Of a stretch of DNA of 64,000 bases, positions 53,701-63,200 are shown piece by piece. The translations under genes were made by a program, and so were the position numbers. Each line of letters starts with the position of its first letter. The first letter of the stretch is position 1. The notes beneath the pieces were generated by a model. That model did not search any database. It saw only the letters and a program-made list of their open reading frames with translations, and was not told the DNA's origin. The stretch is from Hymenolepis diminuta (lineage: Eukaryota > Platyhelminthes > Cestoda > Cyclophyllidea > Hymenolepididae): assembly GCA_900708905.1 (NCBI GenBank), contig CAADRB010000067.1:523283-587282 (forward strand), written 5' to 3'.

Positions 53701-56700
53701 CTATGGAATACCTGTTTTTTTTGAGGAAATTGCACTTAATAAATCATCATCTGGAGACACAATTAGTACAGTACTAAATTTTATTGGCTTCACGTAGTCT
53801 CAGACCAGATTACCTTCACAGATAAGTGAAGTTGATTTTCTTGATATAGAATTAATGACTTACACCTATTTTGAGTCATCAAATAGGAATTTTGTCCAAA
53901 TTGAGACAAAAAGCAATGATAGAAGTTAAGACGCAGTCGTAGCGTTATTTGAAGATTATCTCAACGATTTCTTTATTTTTAGATCCCGTCTATTTGCACT
54001 GTATTATTCAAACGAGTAAATGTAAAAATTTAAAGTTATACATTTCGGATAAGAGTAAGGGATTTTGTTCTATCGGGTTTCAAATTTTCTCAACTATATT
54101 TGAAGAAATTGTTTTGGGATTTCTCTCTTTTTCCGTGCAAATCTTAAATTAAACCGACAGTTGTCTTCATATCTGAATATTTTACTTTTTAAAATTCTTC
54201 TGAAGCCAGGATTGACGATAGCATTCTGATACATGACCATCTGTTTATCGAAACGTTGGAAAACTTGATATTATCAATTTGTTAAGTTTGCTCTATCTCA
54301 AAATAGCTGAAATTGAAAGTTACCGCGTGTAAGAAGTTATCACGTTCCGTTAATTTTAACGACTCTGGGTTATTTTCAGAACATTACATGTATGTGAACA
54401 TTTTAGAGGTCAACAAAAACGCTGATTGCCGGTTTAGTTTTGCACAGCATTTTGATATTTAATCAATAAAAATATTTTTTTTAACTATCGATCTAATAAG
54501 ATGAATCAATTAATTTATTAAGTGACCATTAATCTATTAAGAGCATTGTTCTTATTTTTCACAGCAAGTTATCTACTCTTTTGTTCTTTACAATAAATAA
54601 TTTTTTTTAAAAATAGGAATATAAATTATGTCAGAGATTAGCTGCCTATCGGGAAGGCTCAAATCCCATGATGCATTTTTCAGTCTAGCTCATACATGTT
54701 CAGTTTCAATTTCTGAGGGGAAAACCGGGAATTTTGTATTGAAATCTTTTTAATAGCAACGGTTCTAATCATCTCCAATTTCCACCATTTCCCTCAGGGT
54801 TTATCTTTTACTGACCACGTCAAAAGTTGAATTTATTAAATTGTCTGTAACAACAGCCCACCCAGAATTACCTATCTCTTAAATTTTATGATTCTTCTAT
54901 TTGAGCCCGATCATCTTTGGAATTGATGATTAAATTGAAACAAATATATCTGTTTGAAGATGAATTTAGCTAAGGAACCATTACCGAATTTGGAAAGTCG
55001 TGTAGAGTTATAGTCCCTTCAAGTTTCTACTATTTTCGTCACAATATGAGATAGAAGGTGTGGGATCGGTCTCTCAAGGTCGAACCTCACGATAAACTCT
55101 CTACGAGATACGGCGATCTCTCCTGTCCTCAGATATATCTAGTTGTTCTATCTAAACTACTTGCCATTGGTACAATATAAAACCATGTAAACTAGACCAG
55201 ACATGTTCTCTGGTATCTTCTGAGCATTTTTATGTGGTTTCCAGTACTTTGTAGAAAGTATAGTGAGCTGGGAAAAATTAATTGTTTTAAGGATTTCTAT
55301 CGCGTATCAGTAAGCAACAAGTAGAAAAGCACATTATTGATAGAAGAGGGTTGTAAAAGATGCCCTATCATCTACGTTATGGGTATGAGAATTTGAATAG
55401 TTCGATAAGCAACTTATCGGAAAGGAATTCCACATAGGCAACGCCTTATCCAACACATCTGTGATGGATACAGTCATTACAATACTGGCTTAACCTGATC
55501 AAATAGATGAACTTCCATAGCACTCTAATTCGCAAAAAAAAATGAATTAAGTTTTCACTTAATAAATAAATATATTAAGGTTGGGTTTTATAAGCTGCGA
55601 ATAATAGACCACTAAATGCCAGTGACTATTTGCGTTCAGTCTAATTACTGGCTTTTAATGGTCCTAATTTATTTCTTTTTTTGCCGCTGTTGAAGAAAGC
55701 AATGTAATAAAAGAAAATTATACACTTGATGGAAATTAATGACTACTCCGTCCTTCACTTGTTAGTTGTTTTAATTAATTAATTGTTCTGGGAGGTTAGC
55801 TTACTCTCTTAATAATGGATTGTATTTAGAAGAACGCATTTTAATGCATTTGCGGTTTCATTTCGAGGAAATATAAGATTAAATTCCATGGTTATAGAAG
55901 GAGGTTTGAAACCTCATCTATTTGATTATAAACTATTGCATTTTCAAGGTCTGTATGGATTACGACTTTCCGTTACCATCTCTGTTTTTTTGTATTAATA
56001 TTTCTTGATTCTCCTTGTCTGTCTCGTAGTTAACAATCCCCGTAGGTTGTCTCATCTATATCGATACGCCTATGCACGCCCTTCCTGGCAGTTTTTTATT
56101 CTTTTATTCGAGATTAATTCTTATCAACCGTCGGCGTTTTGATCTTCGTATATAAATAACACGAAGACGACTTGTACTCATATTTGAGATTTGAAGGTCT
56201 CAGTCATGAAAATTTTTCCGTCCTAAACACATGTTAGGAGGGTATTTCTGTCTTGTATTACGTTCGTTTAGAACTTATTGTGGAAACAGATTGGGTGGAA
56301 GATTGCAACGGATGCCAATTTTAAGAATGGAAGTTTGTAATAATATTTGTTGTTCTAGATATTATTATGTATTATCTTAAATGCTTCACAAACCAATAAT
56401 ATATTTGGTAGTAAGGAAGAAGGTGTATGTTGAGAATTTCACGATTTTATTTGATTTAGTTTTGCTATTGTTAGGACGCCTAACCGAATATTTTCCTTAC
56501 ACTCGAGTGAAACTCGATCATTGGATTCCACACCTGGATAAATAAGATCATCTTTGAAGAAGCCGACGCTGCAATTATTGTCTAACCTTGTAGCCAATCA
56601 TTTATCACCTATTCAAGCCTATATAGGCAAATGTATTGTGTTAGTAACAGCGGTCGTTTGAGCCACAAGTCTTCCCTTTTCCTCTTATTTGTGTCTGAGT

Positions 56701-57851
56701 AGCTGTAGCTTTAATAAGGAGCAAGTGAGAAGTTACAAAAGCTAACTATTCTGTCTTCATAGTTATCGGCTAATTAATAATATTTCTTTGTTGCCTAATG
56801 CTTTGATTGCACAGTGGTCGACGTGCACATCTGTCACGCCAGAAGTCATTACGCCCATTCAATGATGCAGATGGTTGGCCGCACCAGATATTTCTGGTCA
56901 GCAATGAGAGCCGCTCTAAAATGCCTCCAATCCACAAGTCAATCAATTGTGAAATTTCCCTTAATGGGTTTATCGTATTAATCACATTCTTTTCTGCATN
57001 NNNNNNNNNNNNNNNNNNNNNNNNNNNNNNNNNNNNNNNNNNNNNNNNNNNNNNNNNNNNNNNNNNNNNNNNNNNNNNNNNNNNNNNNNNNNNNNNNNNN
57101 NNNNNNNNNNNNNNNNNNNNNNNNNNNNNNNNNNNNNNNNNNNNNNNNNNNNNNNNNNNNNNNNNNNNNNNNNNNNNNNNNNNNNNNNNNNNNNNNNNNN
57201 NNNNNNNNNNNNNNNNNNNNNNNNNNNNNNNNNNNNNNNNNNNNNNNNNNNNNNNNNNNNNNNNNNNNNNNNNNNNNNNNNNNNNNNNNNNNNNNNNNNN
57301 NNNNNNNNNNNNNNNNNNNNNNNNNNNNNNNNNNNNNNNNNNNNNNNNNNNNNNNNNNNNNNNNNNNNNNNNNNNNNNNNNNNNNNNNNNNNNNNNNNNN
57401 NNNNNNNNNNNNNNNNNNNNNNNNNNNNNNNNNNNNNNNNNNNNNNNNNNNNNNNNNNNNNNNNNNNNNNNNNNNNNNNNNNNNNNNNNNNNNNNNNNNN
57501 NNNNNNNNNNNNNNNNNNNNNNNNNNNNNNNNNNNNNNNNNNNNNNNNNNNNNNNNNNNNNNNNNNNNNNNNNNNAGCTCTTGCCTACCTTTACTCACCA
57601 GTGAATTATAAAAGTTAGCATAGAATTGGTTAAGGCAACTTCATGCGGATTCTAAAAAGGCGCTCAAGGTCAATGAAGACGAATTTCGGATGATGATTCC
57701 TACAAATACGTCTATTCCTCGCATTATCAAAGATCAACCGCAACTAGAAGTTGTATATAAAAAAGACATCGTGTGTGTGGAACCTCGTTTTCATCGACTT
57801 TGCAAAAGAAAATTAGTTGAGAAGACTGGTGGAAAAGAGTTGTTGATCTGA
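13820..57851 (+). CDS. MBTPS1: Membrane-bound transcription factor site-1 protease (S1P/SKI-1)
   Basis: This is a type I membrane subtilase of the Golgi lumen that cleaves membrane-anchored precursors after R-x-hydrophobic-x sites (SREBP, ATF6 and GlcNAc-phosphotransferase in animals). Exons: 13820-13901, 13978-14132, 14201-14321, 14610-14641, 14707-14757, 16428-16610, 18193-18648, 18724-18875, 18951-19113, 19434-19559, 22806-23048, 23634-23707, 23831-23926, 29880-29995, 30524-30683, 33664-33744, 33811-33854, 34085-34402, 43313-43447, 43522-43665, 52767-52905 and 56815 into the gap at 57000. A probable last exon is 57624-57851. Phases agree throughout, giving about 1,085 aa before the gap (human S1P is 1,052 aa). 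Catalytic D174 (GIFDTGL), H220 (GHGHGTF), oxyanion N320 (AIGNDG) and S396 (SGTSAASP) are all present. The first ATG begins a hydrophobic signal peptide ([10 protein letters not shown]). The gene spans 44 kb because of long 3' introns. Confidence 0.92.
14758..16427 (+). other. S1P intron 5 (1.7 kb)
   Basis: This is a phase-0 intron. A 67-codon frame at 16074-16277 has no matching splice sites or homology and is not called. A short propeptide exon could be hidden here, since the propeptide is shorter than in other animals, but I found none. Confidence 0.5.
16611..18192 (+). other. S1P intron 6 (1.6 kb), carrying a dispersed repeat
   Basis: This is a phase-0 intron between the Asp and His blocks of the protease. 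It holds the inverted relative of the repeat at 1860-2040 (near 17875-18060). The 81-codon frame at 17557 is not supported by homology. Confidence 0.6.
17875..18060 (-). repeat. Dispersed repeat, copy B (inverted relative of 1860-2040)
   Basis: The segment contains 'tatctggtc' and 'gtatctatgtgcaaac', both reverse complements of stretches in the copy upstream of the TyrRS gene, in the same relative order with indels between them. This suggests an old retroelement piece in intron 6 of the protease gene. Confidence 0.5.
18876..18950 (+). other. GC-AG intron in the S1P gene
   Basis: The reading frame requires exon 8 to end at ATC-AG (18875), directly before 'gcatgt', and exon 9 to start at T (18951) after 'tcttctgtag', rebuilding an AGT codon in VALLI-S-AALSEK. 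No GT donor nearby preserves the frame; using the GT four bases into the intron leads to a stop. This makes a rare GC donor. Confidence 0.8.
19560..22805 (+). other. S1P intron 10 (3.2 kb)
   Basis: This is a phase-0, A+T-rich intron with many short chance frames. Two stretches share the phrase 'gattcctttcac / gcattcctttcag' followed by 'tttcggctt' (near 20770 and 21755), with similar sequence afterwards. This suggests a diverged direct duplication of about 300 bp (about 20760-21130 and 21745-22040). No gene was found. Confidence 0.45.
25420..25560 (+). repeat. Diverged dispersed repeat, copy 1 of 2
   Basis: This GC-richer patch has a weak match to 35695-35830: both contain 'ttgttc(c/t)g', then 'cctacttc(c/a)aa', then 'caacgtgc' in the same order and spacing. 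The type of element is unknown. Confidence 0.35.
26726..26972 (-). other. Exon-like open frame opposite to the S1P gene
   Basis: The minus strand has an acceptor-like 'taattcag' (26973-26980), then about 81 open codons ([15 protein letters not shown] ... [10 protein letters not shown]) ending in TAA at 26726-26728. Composition is more GC-balanced than in the surrounding intron and residue use is protein-like. I do not recognise the family. No upstream exon or polyadenylation signal was found on this strand. It could be a fragment of a transposon or pseudogene, or a last exon of a nested gene. Confidence 0.3.
28520..28600 (-). repeat. Terminal segment of the inverted-end repeat family (minus copy)
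   Basis: The stretch 'gattaactgcattctctta', with 'aactgtagtctagtgatatc' after it, is the reverse complement of the start of the element at 31281 and resembles its right end at 31579-31622. A 'tgttggcggctaca' follows, reminiscent of a primer-binding site after an LTR. Confidence 0.45.
29996..30523 (+). other. S1P intron 14 (0.5 kb)
   Basis: This phase-1 intron holds nothing recognisable. Confidence 0.7.
31281..31622. mobile_element. Short element with inverted ends (MITE-like or solo LTR)
   Basis: The left end contains 'cagttgactcag' and then 'gagagaagg' (31311-31336). The right end contains the inverted copy 'ccttctctcc', then 'ctgagtcaactg' (31579-31605). About 27 of 32 positions match. 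The interior is 240 bp without coding capacity and has AATAAA-like runs near 31530-31560. Related ends occur at 28520-28600 and 44873-44955. The inverted ends favour a nonautonomous DNA element. The A+T block before the right end would also fit an LTR. Confidence 0.5.
32400..32735 (+). repeat. Dispersed repeat family R, copy 1
   Basis: This copy shares the order 'gtataatatt...ccaaaattcat...ttattgact...aggatgatctta' with the better-preserved copy at 33318-33615. It is strongly diverged and without coding capacity. The family type is unknown. Confidence 0.5.
33318..33615 (+). repeat. Dispersed repeat family R, copy 2 (reference copy)
   Basis: The copy runs from 'aatgggaaggagat' through 'gtataatatttgctaaatg', 'tccaaaattcat' and 'gacagtcggtgttgcc' to 'agatgatcttac' and 'acatagcagt'. 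The copy at 59903-60215 aligns along its whole length with scattered substitutions. It lies just upstream of exon 16 of the protease gene. No terminal repeats or coding frame are visible, so it may be a SINE-like or other nonautonomous element. Confidence 0.6.
35695..35830 (+). repeat. Diverged dispersed repeat, copy 2 of 2
   Basis: This is the partner of 25420-25560, with the ordered matches 'ttgttctg', 'cctacttcaaa' and 'caacgtgc'. Identity is low, so the assignment is tentative. Confidence 0.35.
39217..39260. repeat. Small inverted repeat (hairpin)
   Basis: The arms 'ccacatggc' and 'gccatgtgg' are perfectly complementary over 9 bp and are separated by 26 bases. It stands out in A+T-rich intron sequence but has no context that suggests a function. 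Confidence 0.4.
41120..41330 (+). repeat. Dispersed repeat family R, weak copy
   Basis: The ordered phrases 'ttctgagtgggttcat', 'gatgttcatagattattgga' and 'gaatggttggtcac' resemble the second half of family R, especially the 51411-51690 copy. Divergence is high. Confidence 0.35.
43313..43665 (+). other. S1P exons 19 and 20, including an exon without its own ATG
   Basis: Exon 19 (43313-43447) continues [12 protein letters not shown], matching the DCFWLLD block of S1P. After a 74-bp intron, exon 20 (43522-43665) reads [18 protein letters not shown] and then [14 protein letters not shown]. It was found because acceptor 'gattag', donor 'ggtgtt' and phases 1/1 fit exactly between the flanking exons, and its 144 nt preserve frame. 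Conservation in this part of S1P is low. Confidence 0.7.
44873..44955 (+). repeat. Partial copy of the inverted-end element
   Basis: The stretch 'ctgactcagactagagaggg', followed by 'aaggttagga' and 'gatgcagttaatccaa', matches the left 80 bp of the element at 31281 with few changes. The right end is not found nearby. Confidence 0.55.
46740..47075 (+). repeat. Local direct duplication, unit 1
   Basis: The unit contains 'taattgctagatcaaagtga' near its start and 'cactatttgggccaatttgt' near its end. The same order recurs 540 bp downstream in unit 2. The unit includes a purine-rich middle. It has no coding capacity. Confidence 0.55.
47280..47620 (+). repeat. Local direct duplication, unit 2
   Basis: This unit matches unit 1 at 'taattgttagatcaaagtga', through a purine-rich middle, to 'cattatttgggttaatattgt'. 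Two similar units in tandem suggest either a segmental duplication or two insertions of one element. Confidence 0.55.
48600..48990. other. GC-richer patch inside intron 20, unidentified
   Basis: Base composition is visibly higher in G+C than the flanking intron sequence, as for other transposon remnants in this window. There is no long frame and no matching ends. It is probably an old insertion. Confidence 0.3.
51411..51690 (+). repeat. Dispersed repeat family R, copy 3
   Basis: The ordered phrases 'atttgatttttagattcaga', 'ccaaaatttcgggattcgt', 'tccagagactattgaacagt' and 'ggacggttggcc' correspond to the reference copy at 33318-33615. The right end is truncated or diverged. Confidence 0.5.
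52767..56999 (+). other. S1P exons 21 and 22 up to the assembly gap
   Basis: Exon 21 (52767-52905) contains [11 protein letters not shown], aligning to the RYSKVLEAH region of S1P. Exon 22 (56815 onward) reads [18 protein letters not shown] and ends in [11 protein letters not shown] as the Ns begin. This hydrophobic run is the probable start of the single transmembrane helix. Donor and acceptor phases (2/2) agree. Confidence 0.7.
52906..56814 (+). other. S1P intron 21 (3.9 kb)
   Basis: This phase-2, A+T-rich intron holds no convincing gene or repeat. A GC-richer patch lies around 55060-55220. Confidence 0.6.
57000..57575. other. Assembly gap (Ns)
   Basis: There are 576 unknown bases. The gap falls inside or right after exon 22 of the protease gene and hides most of the transmembrane segment and the junction to the last exon. 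Confidence 0.99.
57624..57851 (+). other. Probable terminal exon of S1P (cytosolic tail)
   Basis: An open frame follows an acceptor-like 'gcatag' (57618-57623) and ends at TGA 57849-57851. It encodes about 75 residues including [20 protein letters not shown] and [20 protein letters not shown]. The basic character fits the short cytosolic tail expected after the transmembrane helix of S1P, and an AATAAA follows at a normal distance. Its link to exon 22 cannot be proven across the gap, and its exact start is uncertain. Confidence 0.5.
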
Positions 57852-57946
57852 TGATCCCAGAGTCTGCATGAAGTAGGGCTCTTCGGATTCCCTGGCTCAG
57901 TCCAACTGTTCCTTAAAACTGAACTACCTTTCCCTTCCTGCGTTCG

Positions 57947-57952
57947 AATAAA
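57947..57952 (+). terminator. Polyadenylation signal of the S1P gene
   Basis: An AATAAA lies about 95 bp after the TGA at 57849-57851, followed by a T-rich stretch. It supports the end of a transcription unit here. Confidence 0.55.
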
Positions 57953-58490
57953 AGTTGTACAACTTTTTCGTTCTATCGTGGAAAATAATAAAATAAGTAT
58001 AATTGATGATTATTGCTATTAAGTATGGTAAAGCAAAACACTGTTATTTTAATTAAAAGGAAGTAATTAAGTACTAAGAGCTGAAAAGGGTCCAATAAGG
58101 GCTGAGGGACGGGAGATTAAGCATAAATTGAGATCGAGGTTAGATCATTTAAAGAGCTCTCTGCCACTTAAATTCTTTACTCACCAGGGTGATTAGCGCA
58201 CTTTTCTATATCGAGCCCTAATGTTTGCAACTTCTAATCGCAGGATTTGACCCCTTCATTTCTACGCTGTTTAGACCCCATTGGCTGCGGACAACTAGTT
58301 GGTACTAGGATAAATGTCATTAACGTAATGAATGCTGGTTCTGCTTTGAGCAGGTATTCAAGAGTTCCTTTCCTAACTGATGTCACCCATCTTAGATGTG
58401 TTATAGGTAATGTAGACTAAAAGTATTCGATAATCATATTTAAGCTCCTTCAACGCCGAATACCTCTGCATAGCGTTGTTTGTACTGTCA

Positions 58491-58677
58491 ATACACAGAT
58501 GCTTTTGATATCTTCCAGGTTTGGATGCTATATGACACTTTTGGACCTATATTTTCTATTATCTGTGAAGACTGGAACGAAATCACACGTTTATTTAATG
58601 ACACATTTTCATTGTCAACGGAGATGCAAATTTTTATCATGGAGGATCGCCTAAACAAGAAAAACGGTCAAATATAG
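58491..58677 (+). other. Exon-like frame, unidentified
   Basis: After an acceptor-like 'caatacacag' or 'tcttccag', an open frame reads through VWMLYDTFGPIFSIICEDWN and on to a TAG stop. It has protein-like residue use with Trp and Asp/Glu, but no homology that I recognise and no clear donor. It may be chance. Confidence 0.2.
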
Positions 58678-59189
58678 CGAATTAATTAATAATAGACTAT
58701 TTTATAAAAAAGACATGAAATAAGGTTTTATCCTAGAGTTTCTTAAACTTTCTTGAACTTCTTAACTGAAACGTCAGTCTTGTATTTTGCATGACTGTTT
58801 CCTGCAGTCTGCGTGGATTGGACTTCTGTAATGACTCATTATCATCTTCGCACTCCAGAAATGCTCGTAACGCCTCTGCCTGTAAACTAGGAAAATATAC
58901 TGGAAGTTAAAAGATTTTCTATAATCCATTTTCTTTCTTTAGCGTTTAGTCCCCGCAGCAAATTAAAGAGGATTTCTTTCATAGTCATTTAAAATGAACC
59001 AGTCTTATTTTTTGCTCTTATTAAAAATGTAGTATCCGCCATTTTTGAGTGTTGTGTCGGATTCAACGGGCTAATTTTTCTGCTATATTCTGGAAATTTT
59101 TTCGCCATCTTGCGCGCATCATTTAGGGAGTTTTGTCCAAGAGTTAAAAGTAAAATCTGAGTTTATCCTTCACCTTTGTTTATAATTTC

Positions 59190-59238
59190 TTATATTATAT
59201 TATATATTATTCTTATATATATATTCTTATATTATAAG
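59190..59238. repeat. AT-rich simple repeat
   Basis: Repeated 'tatatta' and 'ttatat' units form a low-complexity stretch of about 50 bp. Confidence 0.7.
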
Positions 59239-59498
59239 GAATTTTAATTTTAATTCCTTAGGGAATATTCTTTCTGTTAAACTGGTTTTAAGACCGTCAG
59301 AGAGACTCGCATTCTACTTCATTTGATTCTAATCAATCATTAAGTTAGTTGGCATTTACTCGACGTGCGGTGATGTGTGTCGAACTTGTGTCTCCTGATT
59401 CGACACTCAAATCATTTTCTTTACAGTTAATTTTGTTCACAAAATCTCACTGAAGGAGGGTAAAGTTTGCATTGCGAAATCTTATTTAATACTTTTAG

Positions 59499-59637
59499 CA
59501 GAGTCCCTTTTTATTTTGTCATCCTTGATGCTGAAGGCAAACGCCTTTATGAATTTAGACTTGAAGACCGTATAGATATCTGTCTTTGGAATGTTGGTAA
59601 TCTTCTATTAACTGCACTAAAACACTGTAACTCTAAA
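59499..59637 (+). other. Exon-like frame with both splice signals, unidentified
   Basis: The frame lies between an acceptor-like 'atacttttag' and a donor-like 'gtaaga'. It encodes VPFYFVILDAEGKRLYEF, then RLEDRIDICLWNVGNLLL. Residue use is protein-like, unlike most frames in this flank. I cannot name a family. It could be an exon of a further + strand gene extending beyond the window. Confidence 0.35.
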
Positions 59638-59902
59638 GTAAGAGTATCTCATAAAAACAAGAAATAACGTAAGATAAACTACCATTTGACCACTCTTCTA
59701 CAGCTACGTTGTCTTAATTTATATTTTAAGTTTCTGAATCTTCTACATCACTTCCTGTGTTTTATGTTTTTTCTCTGTCTTAAGGGCTTTTGTTTTATAA
59801 TCCTTCTGATTATTATTATTACCCGCGGTAAAGAAAAAGATTGGCAATTTTTAATTTTGGAACACAACTGATAGCGGTTAGCAGAAAGTTCAATATTTCA
59901 AA

Positions 59903-60215
59903 ATGGGAGGGGGATAAAAATGACGCTGAGAGCAACGACATTGTACTGAAGTGTTTTACTTCATTTGGTTTTTGGAATCGAATTGTGTAATATATCTAAT
60001 AAATGAGCAGTTCACTTTCCAAAATTTATTTTTCATTATTCGTTTCCTAGATTGTAACAAATGATTGTTCACGATGTTCAGTTCTTATTGACCATTTTTT
60101 AATGAAGAACGGTCGGTCTTGTCGCCTCAATGCTTTCTCTTCTTCCAACGATTGCGAAGGCGGAATGATCCTACATGATATATTGCGGCTTACAAACTAA
60201 ACATAGCAGTAAATT
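59903..60215 (+). repeat. Dispersed repeat family R, copy 4
   Basis: This copy aligns end to end with 33318-33615: 'aatgggagggggat', 'gtgtaatatatctaataaatg', 'tccaaaatttat', 'ttattgaccattttttaa', 'ggtcggtcttgtcgcc', 'gaatgatcctac' and 'aacatagcagt'. It lies outside the protease gene, showing the family is not restricted to its introns. Confidence 0.6.
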
Positions 60216-63200
60216 TTAAGCACTGTTCTGATATTATTATTACTCATATCAATGTAAAATTCCTTATTTTTAGAAATGATAAGAATTTAAGAATCGTGAA
60301 ATAGTTCCATAAAGTGCGATGAGGGACAGTGGAATCAAGTAAGAACTAGAATCTTATTGATGAAAATAAAAAATCTGATAAATCTAAAGTTTAACTGATT
60401 TTATTTTACTTAAAAATCAGGTTCTTTTTTCATTTTTTACTTAATAACCAGGATTCTATCATAGCTCGACATCTCTCGCAACAGCTCAAGAAAAAGAGTA
60501 GGGCTGCTTTAGCCTTAACGAGGAGTTATTGACTAAACTACGATTCTACTCAAACAATCCAAAAGACCCAGAAATAGGAAACCAAGTGCGTAGAATGTCT
60601 GTTAAACATATTGTACACAGTTCTCCTCGTATTTATAGGAGGATAAAATAGTGTCCATTAAAGGAGTGAAGGCATTATATCAAATATAGGACAGGTAGGT
60701 GTGTCCGAGGCCAAGTTAGAATCTTGAAAATTCACAGTTTGAGATTCAAGTGTCTTAAAGTTCAAAGTGTTTGACTTGTCTCATAGGTTCATATCCGGGA
60801 AGTCCGAGTTTATTGGCAATATAAATGAACTGATTTATTTATTCTAAGTGTCATATGCAGCAAGTCTGTGGTTAGCTATGGTGTTTCAAAATAGAAGTAT
60901 TTACTAAAGCAAGCTTGTTTTGTTTTTAAATTTACTTCACCTTTATGTTATGATAGTTTCCTTTATTTCATTCTCTTCTGTGCAGATACAAATTCTCGCA
61001 TTCGTAAAATAAACTAATATTTGTTATTTATCTCGATGTAAAAAGTATAATTTTTGCACATTTTGAAATAGAAAACTGCTGAATAAATCTATTCTAAGCT
61101 CTTTTTTATTACGTGATTATTAATTCCTAAATGGTTTGTCCCCTTTAAAATTCATCTTAATAATGGCTTCTTCTAATTTATCACAAGCATCGCGGTCTTC
61201 CTTTGAACATGCGGTCCATTTTTCTTGTCTGTTCGTTTTTTTTTCACGGTTTTACAAAAACCATTCCGATGTCGACATATTTTCTTCGCCTACGCAGGCA
61301 GATGCGCCTCACCTTTATTTGAGGAGAAAATAATCTCTCCCGCCTTTTTGGAAATATTTGTATTTATATGTGCGTTGTTTTTATCTATTACTGACTATTT
61401 GATGGTCTTTAATTTTATTAGCTCACTCTTCCTACCTTACTTAAAGTTCTAATTCATGAAAATGGCCTGTCCAATTTGAGATGTCTTACGCTCAGCCGGT
61501 GAGCAAACTATTTTTGGCTTGTTTCAACATTCTCATTCGTATTTTCAAAGAAAGTGAGTTTCAAGTTATAAAATGGTCCAAATTGATGGAAATTGGGTGA
61601 CCTTTTTTATTTAATACTTAGGCCTTTTCATAATGTTATTTATAGTTGAATTTCTTTCCCAAATGCTCCAATTAAACGGTCAATTTAATCGACGAGATTA
61701 ATTGCTGATTATTATTAAACTGTATCTTGTGTCTGGTTTAAATCGCTTTGCCATTAGCAGCTTAAAAGCCTAACTTCTGCTTTGATTGTTGAAACCATTT
61801 TATAATAACTTTTGAGTTTTTGCGCTATGTTCTTTCAGCTCCTTGAATAATTTGACGTATTTTGAAGTCATTGCTATACAGGTGATTTCCATTTATGTAC
61901 TTTAGGGTACCCTTAATTCGATAGAAATCTTTAGCTCTAGGCAGCAATTGGTTGTGTTTTGGCTAATTCCATAATTTAGAAAATTTGGCGAGTTATTCCA
62001 AGACATCAATAATATATTTTAATTTTAATTTGAAATTAAAATCATTTACTCCTATATTGCTGTATTTTCGTTCGTTTTAAGTCGGTTTCACACCTGTGTC
62101 TCGTTTTCTTATACGTTTCAGCCAGTCGTCTAATGTTTAAACCACAGTACTAATCGAATTCGCATTTAACCTCAAGTAATTATTGAATTAATACACTAAA
62201 AATAGTATTATAATAGTGTATCTATCTCGTTTTGTACTAAAACATTGTTCTTTTTGTAGCACGAATTTCTTTAAGGCGTATTTTCTGGGACAGGAATTTA
62301 TTTCAACTATTTAAACTATTTTAATCACATTTTTTCCATTAGGGACTCGAGTAAATTACCATGCTAAGTGAATTTTTGGACATAACAAAGTATACCCATG
62401 TATGTCTCAAATCATATCTTTTAATAGCATTTGAAATCGTTTATTTATAATAAGCAAAGTAGCACTTGACGTTAGAGTCTTTAATATTGTTATCAGATAA
62501 ATATGAAGATACTGTAAATCGGCATAATTTAATGGACTTATGAAACCATTCGCACTTTTTGCCCAACTCTATGGGCACTATCAAGTGGAAAGAGGTCGTA
62601 CGTCTTATAAGAAAGATTTGTTTATATTCTTTGATAATCTTATGCAACTCGAGTCAACATTGTTTTTTTCCTATCTCACTGTCTACAATCACAGTTAACT
62701 TAATGATTAAAACATCTTTTGCTGACTCATATCAACGCATAGCTTGATATGAAAGCTTCAATTTTAATTTTGTATGAAGAAGAGGAGGTAGTGTAAAATC
62801 ATGTGCTCACTTTTATACTCAGGGATCTAGATCACAAAGGGAATCAAAATAGACATCTGTTGAAGAACTGAAGTTAGTTGAAGTAATAGATAAGTAAAGT
62901 TTTTGAATATACAATGAGATTATTTGTAGTGGCGAACTAACCAACGTGAACGTCTGCTATTCAGGGGTCACGAGATCAATTCTCATTGTTGTACAGCCAG
63001 TGATGTGACAGTCAACTGCACTCTGTTTAATTCTGGTCAAAACTAGAGGTGATTGAATAAGAACTTCTTGTGTGGGTGGCTTTCCTCTACCGAATTCAAC
63101 TTTTGTTAAAATTTTTTAAAATGTTTTTACTTCAGGAAAGCCAGTGTAATGACTCTACAAGCTGATACTACAAACTCAGCGGTAGGCAATTTGGGAATGC

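Noticed and set aside
56807..57604. 265-codon frame across the Ns
   Set aside because: The frame is open only because unknown bases were read through; just the part before 57000 is supported as S1P exon 22.
60700..60810. tRNA-like segment with 'ggttcatatccg'
   Set aside because: No cloverleaf arms can be formed around it.
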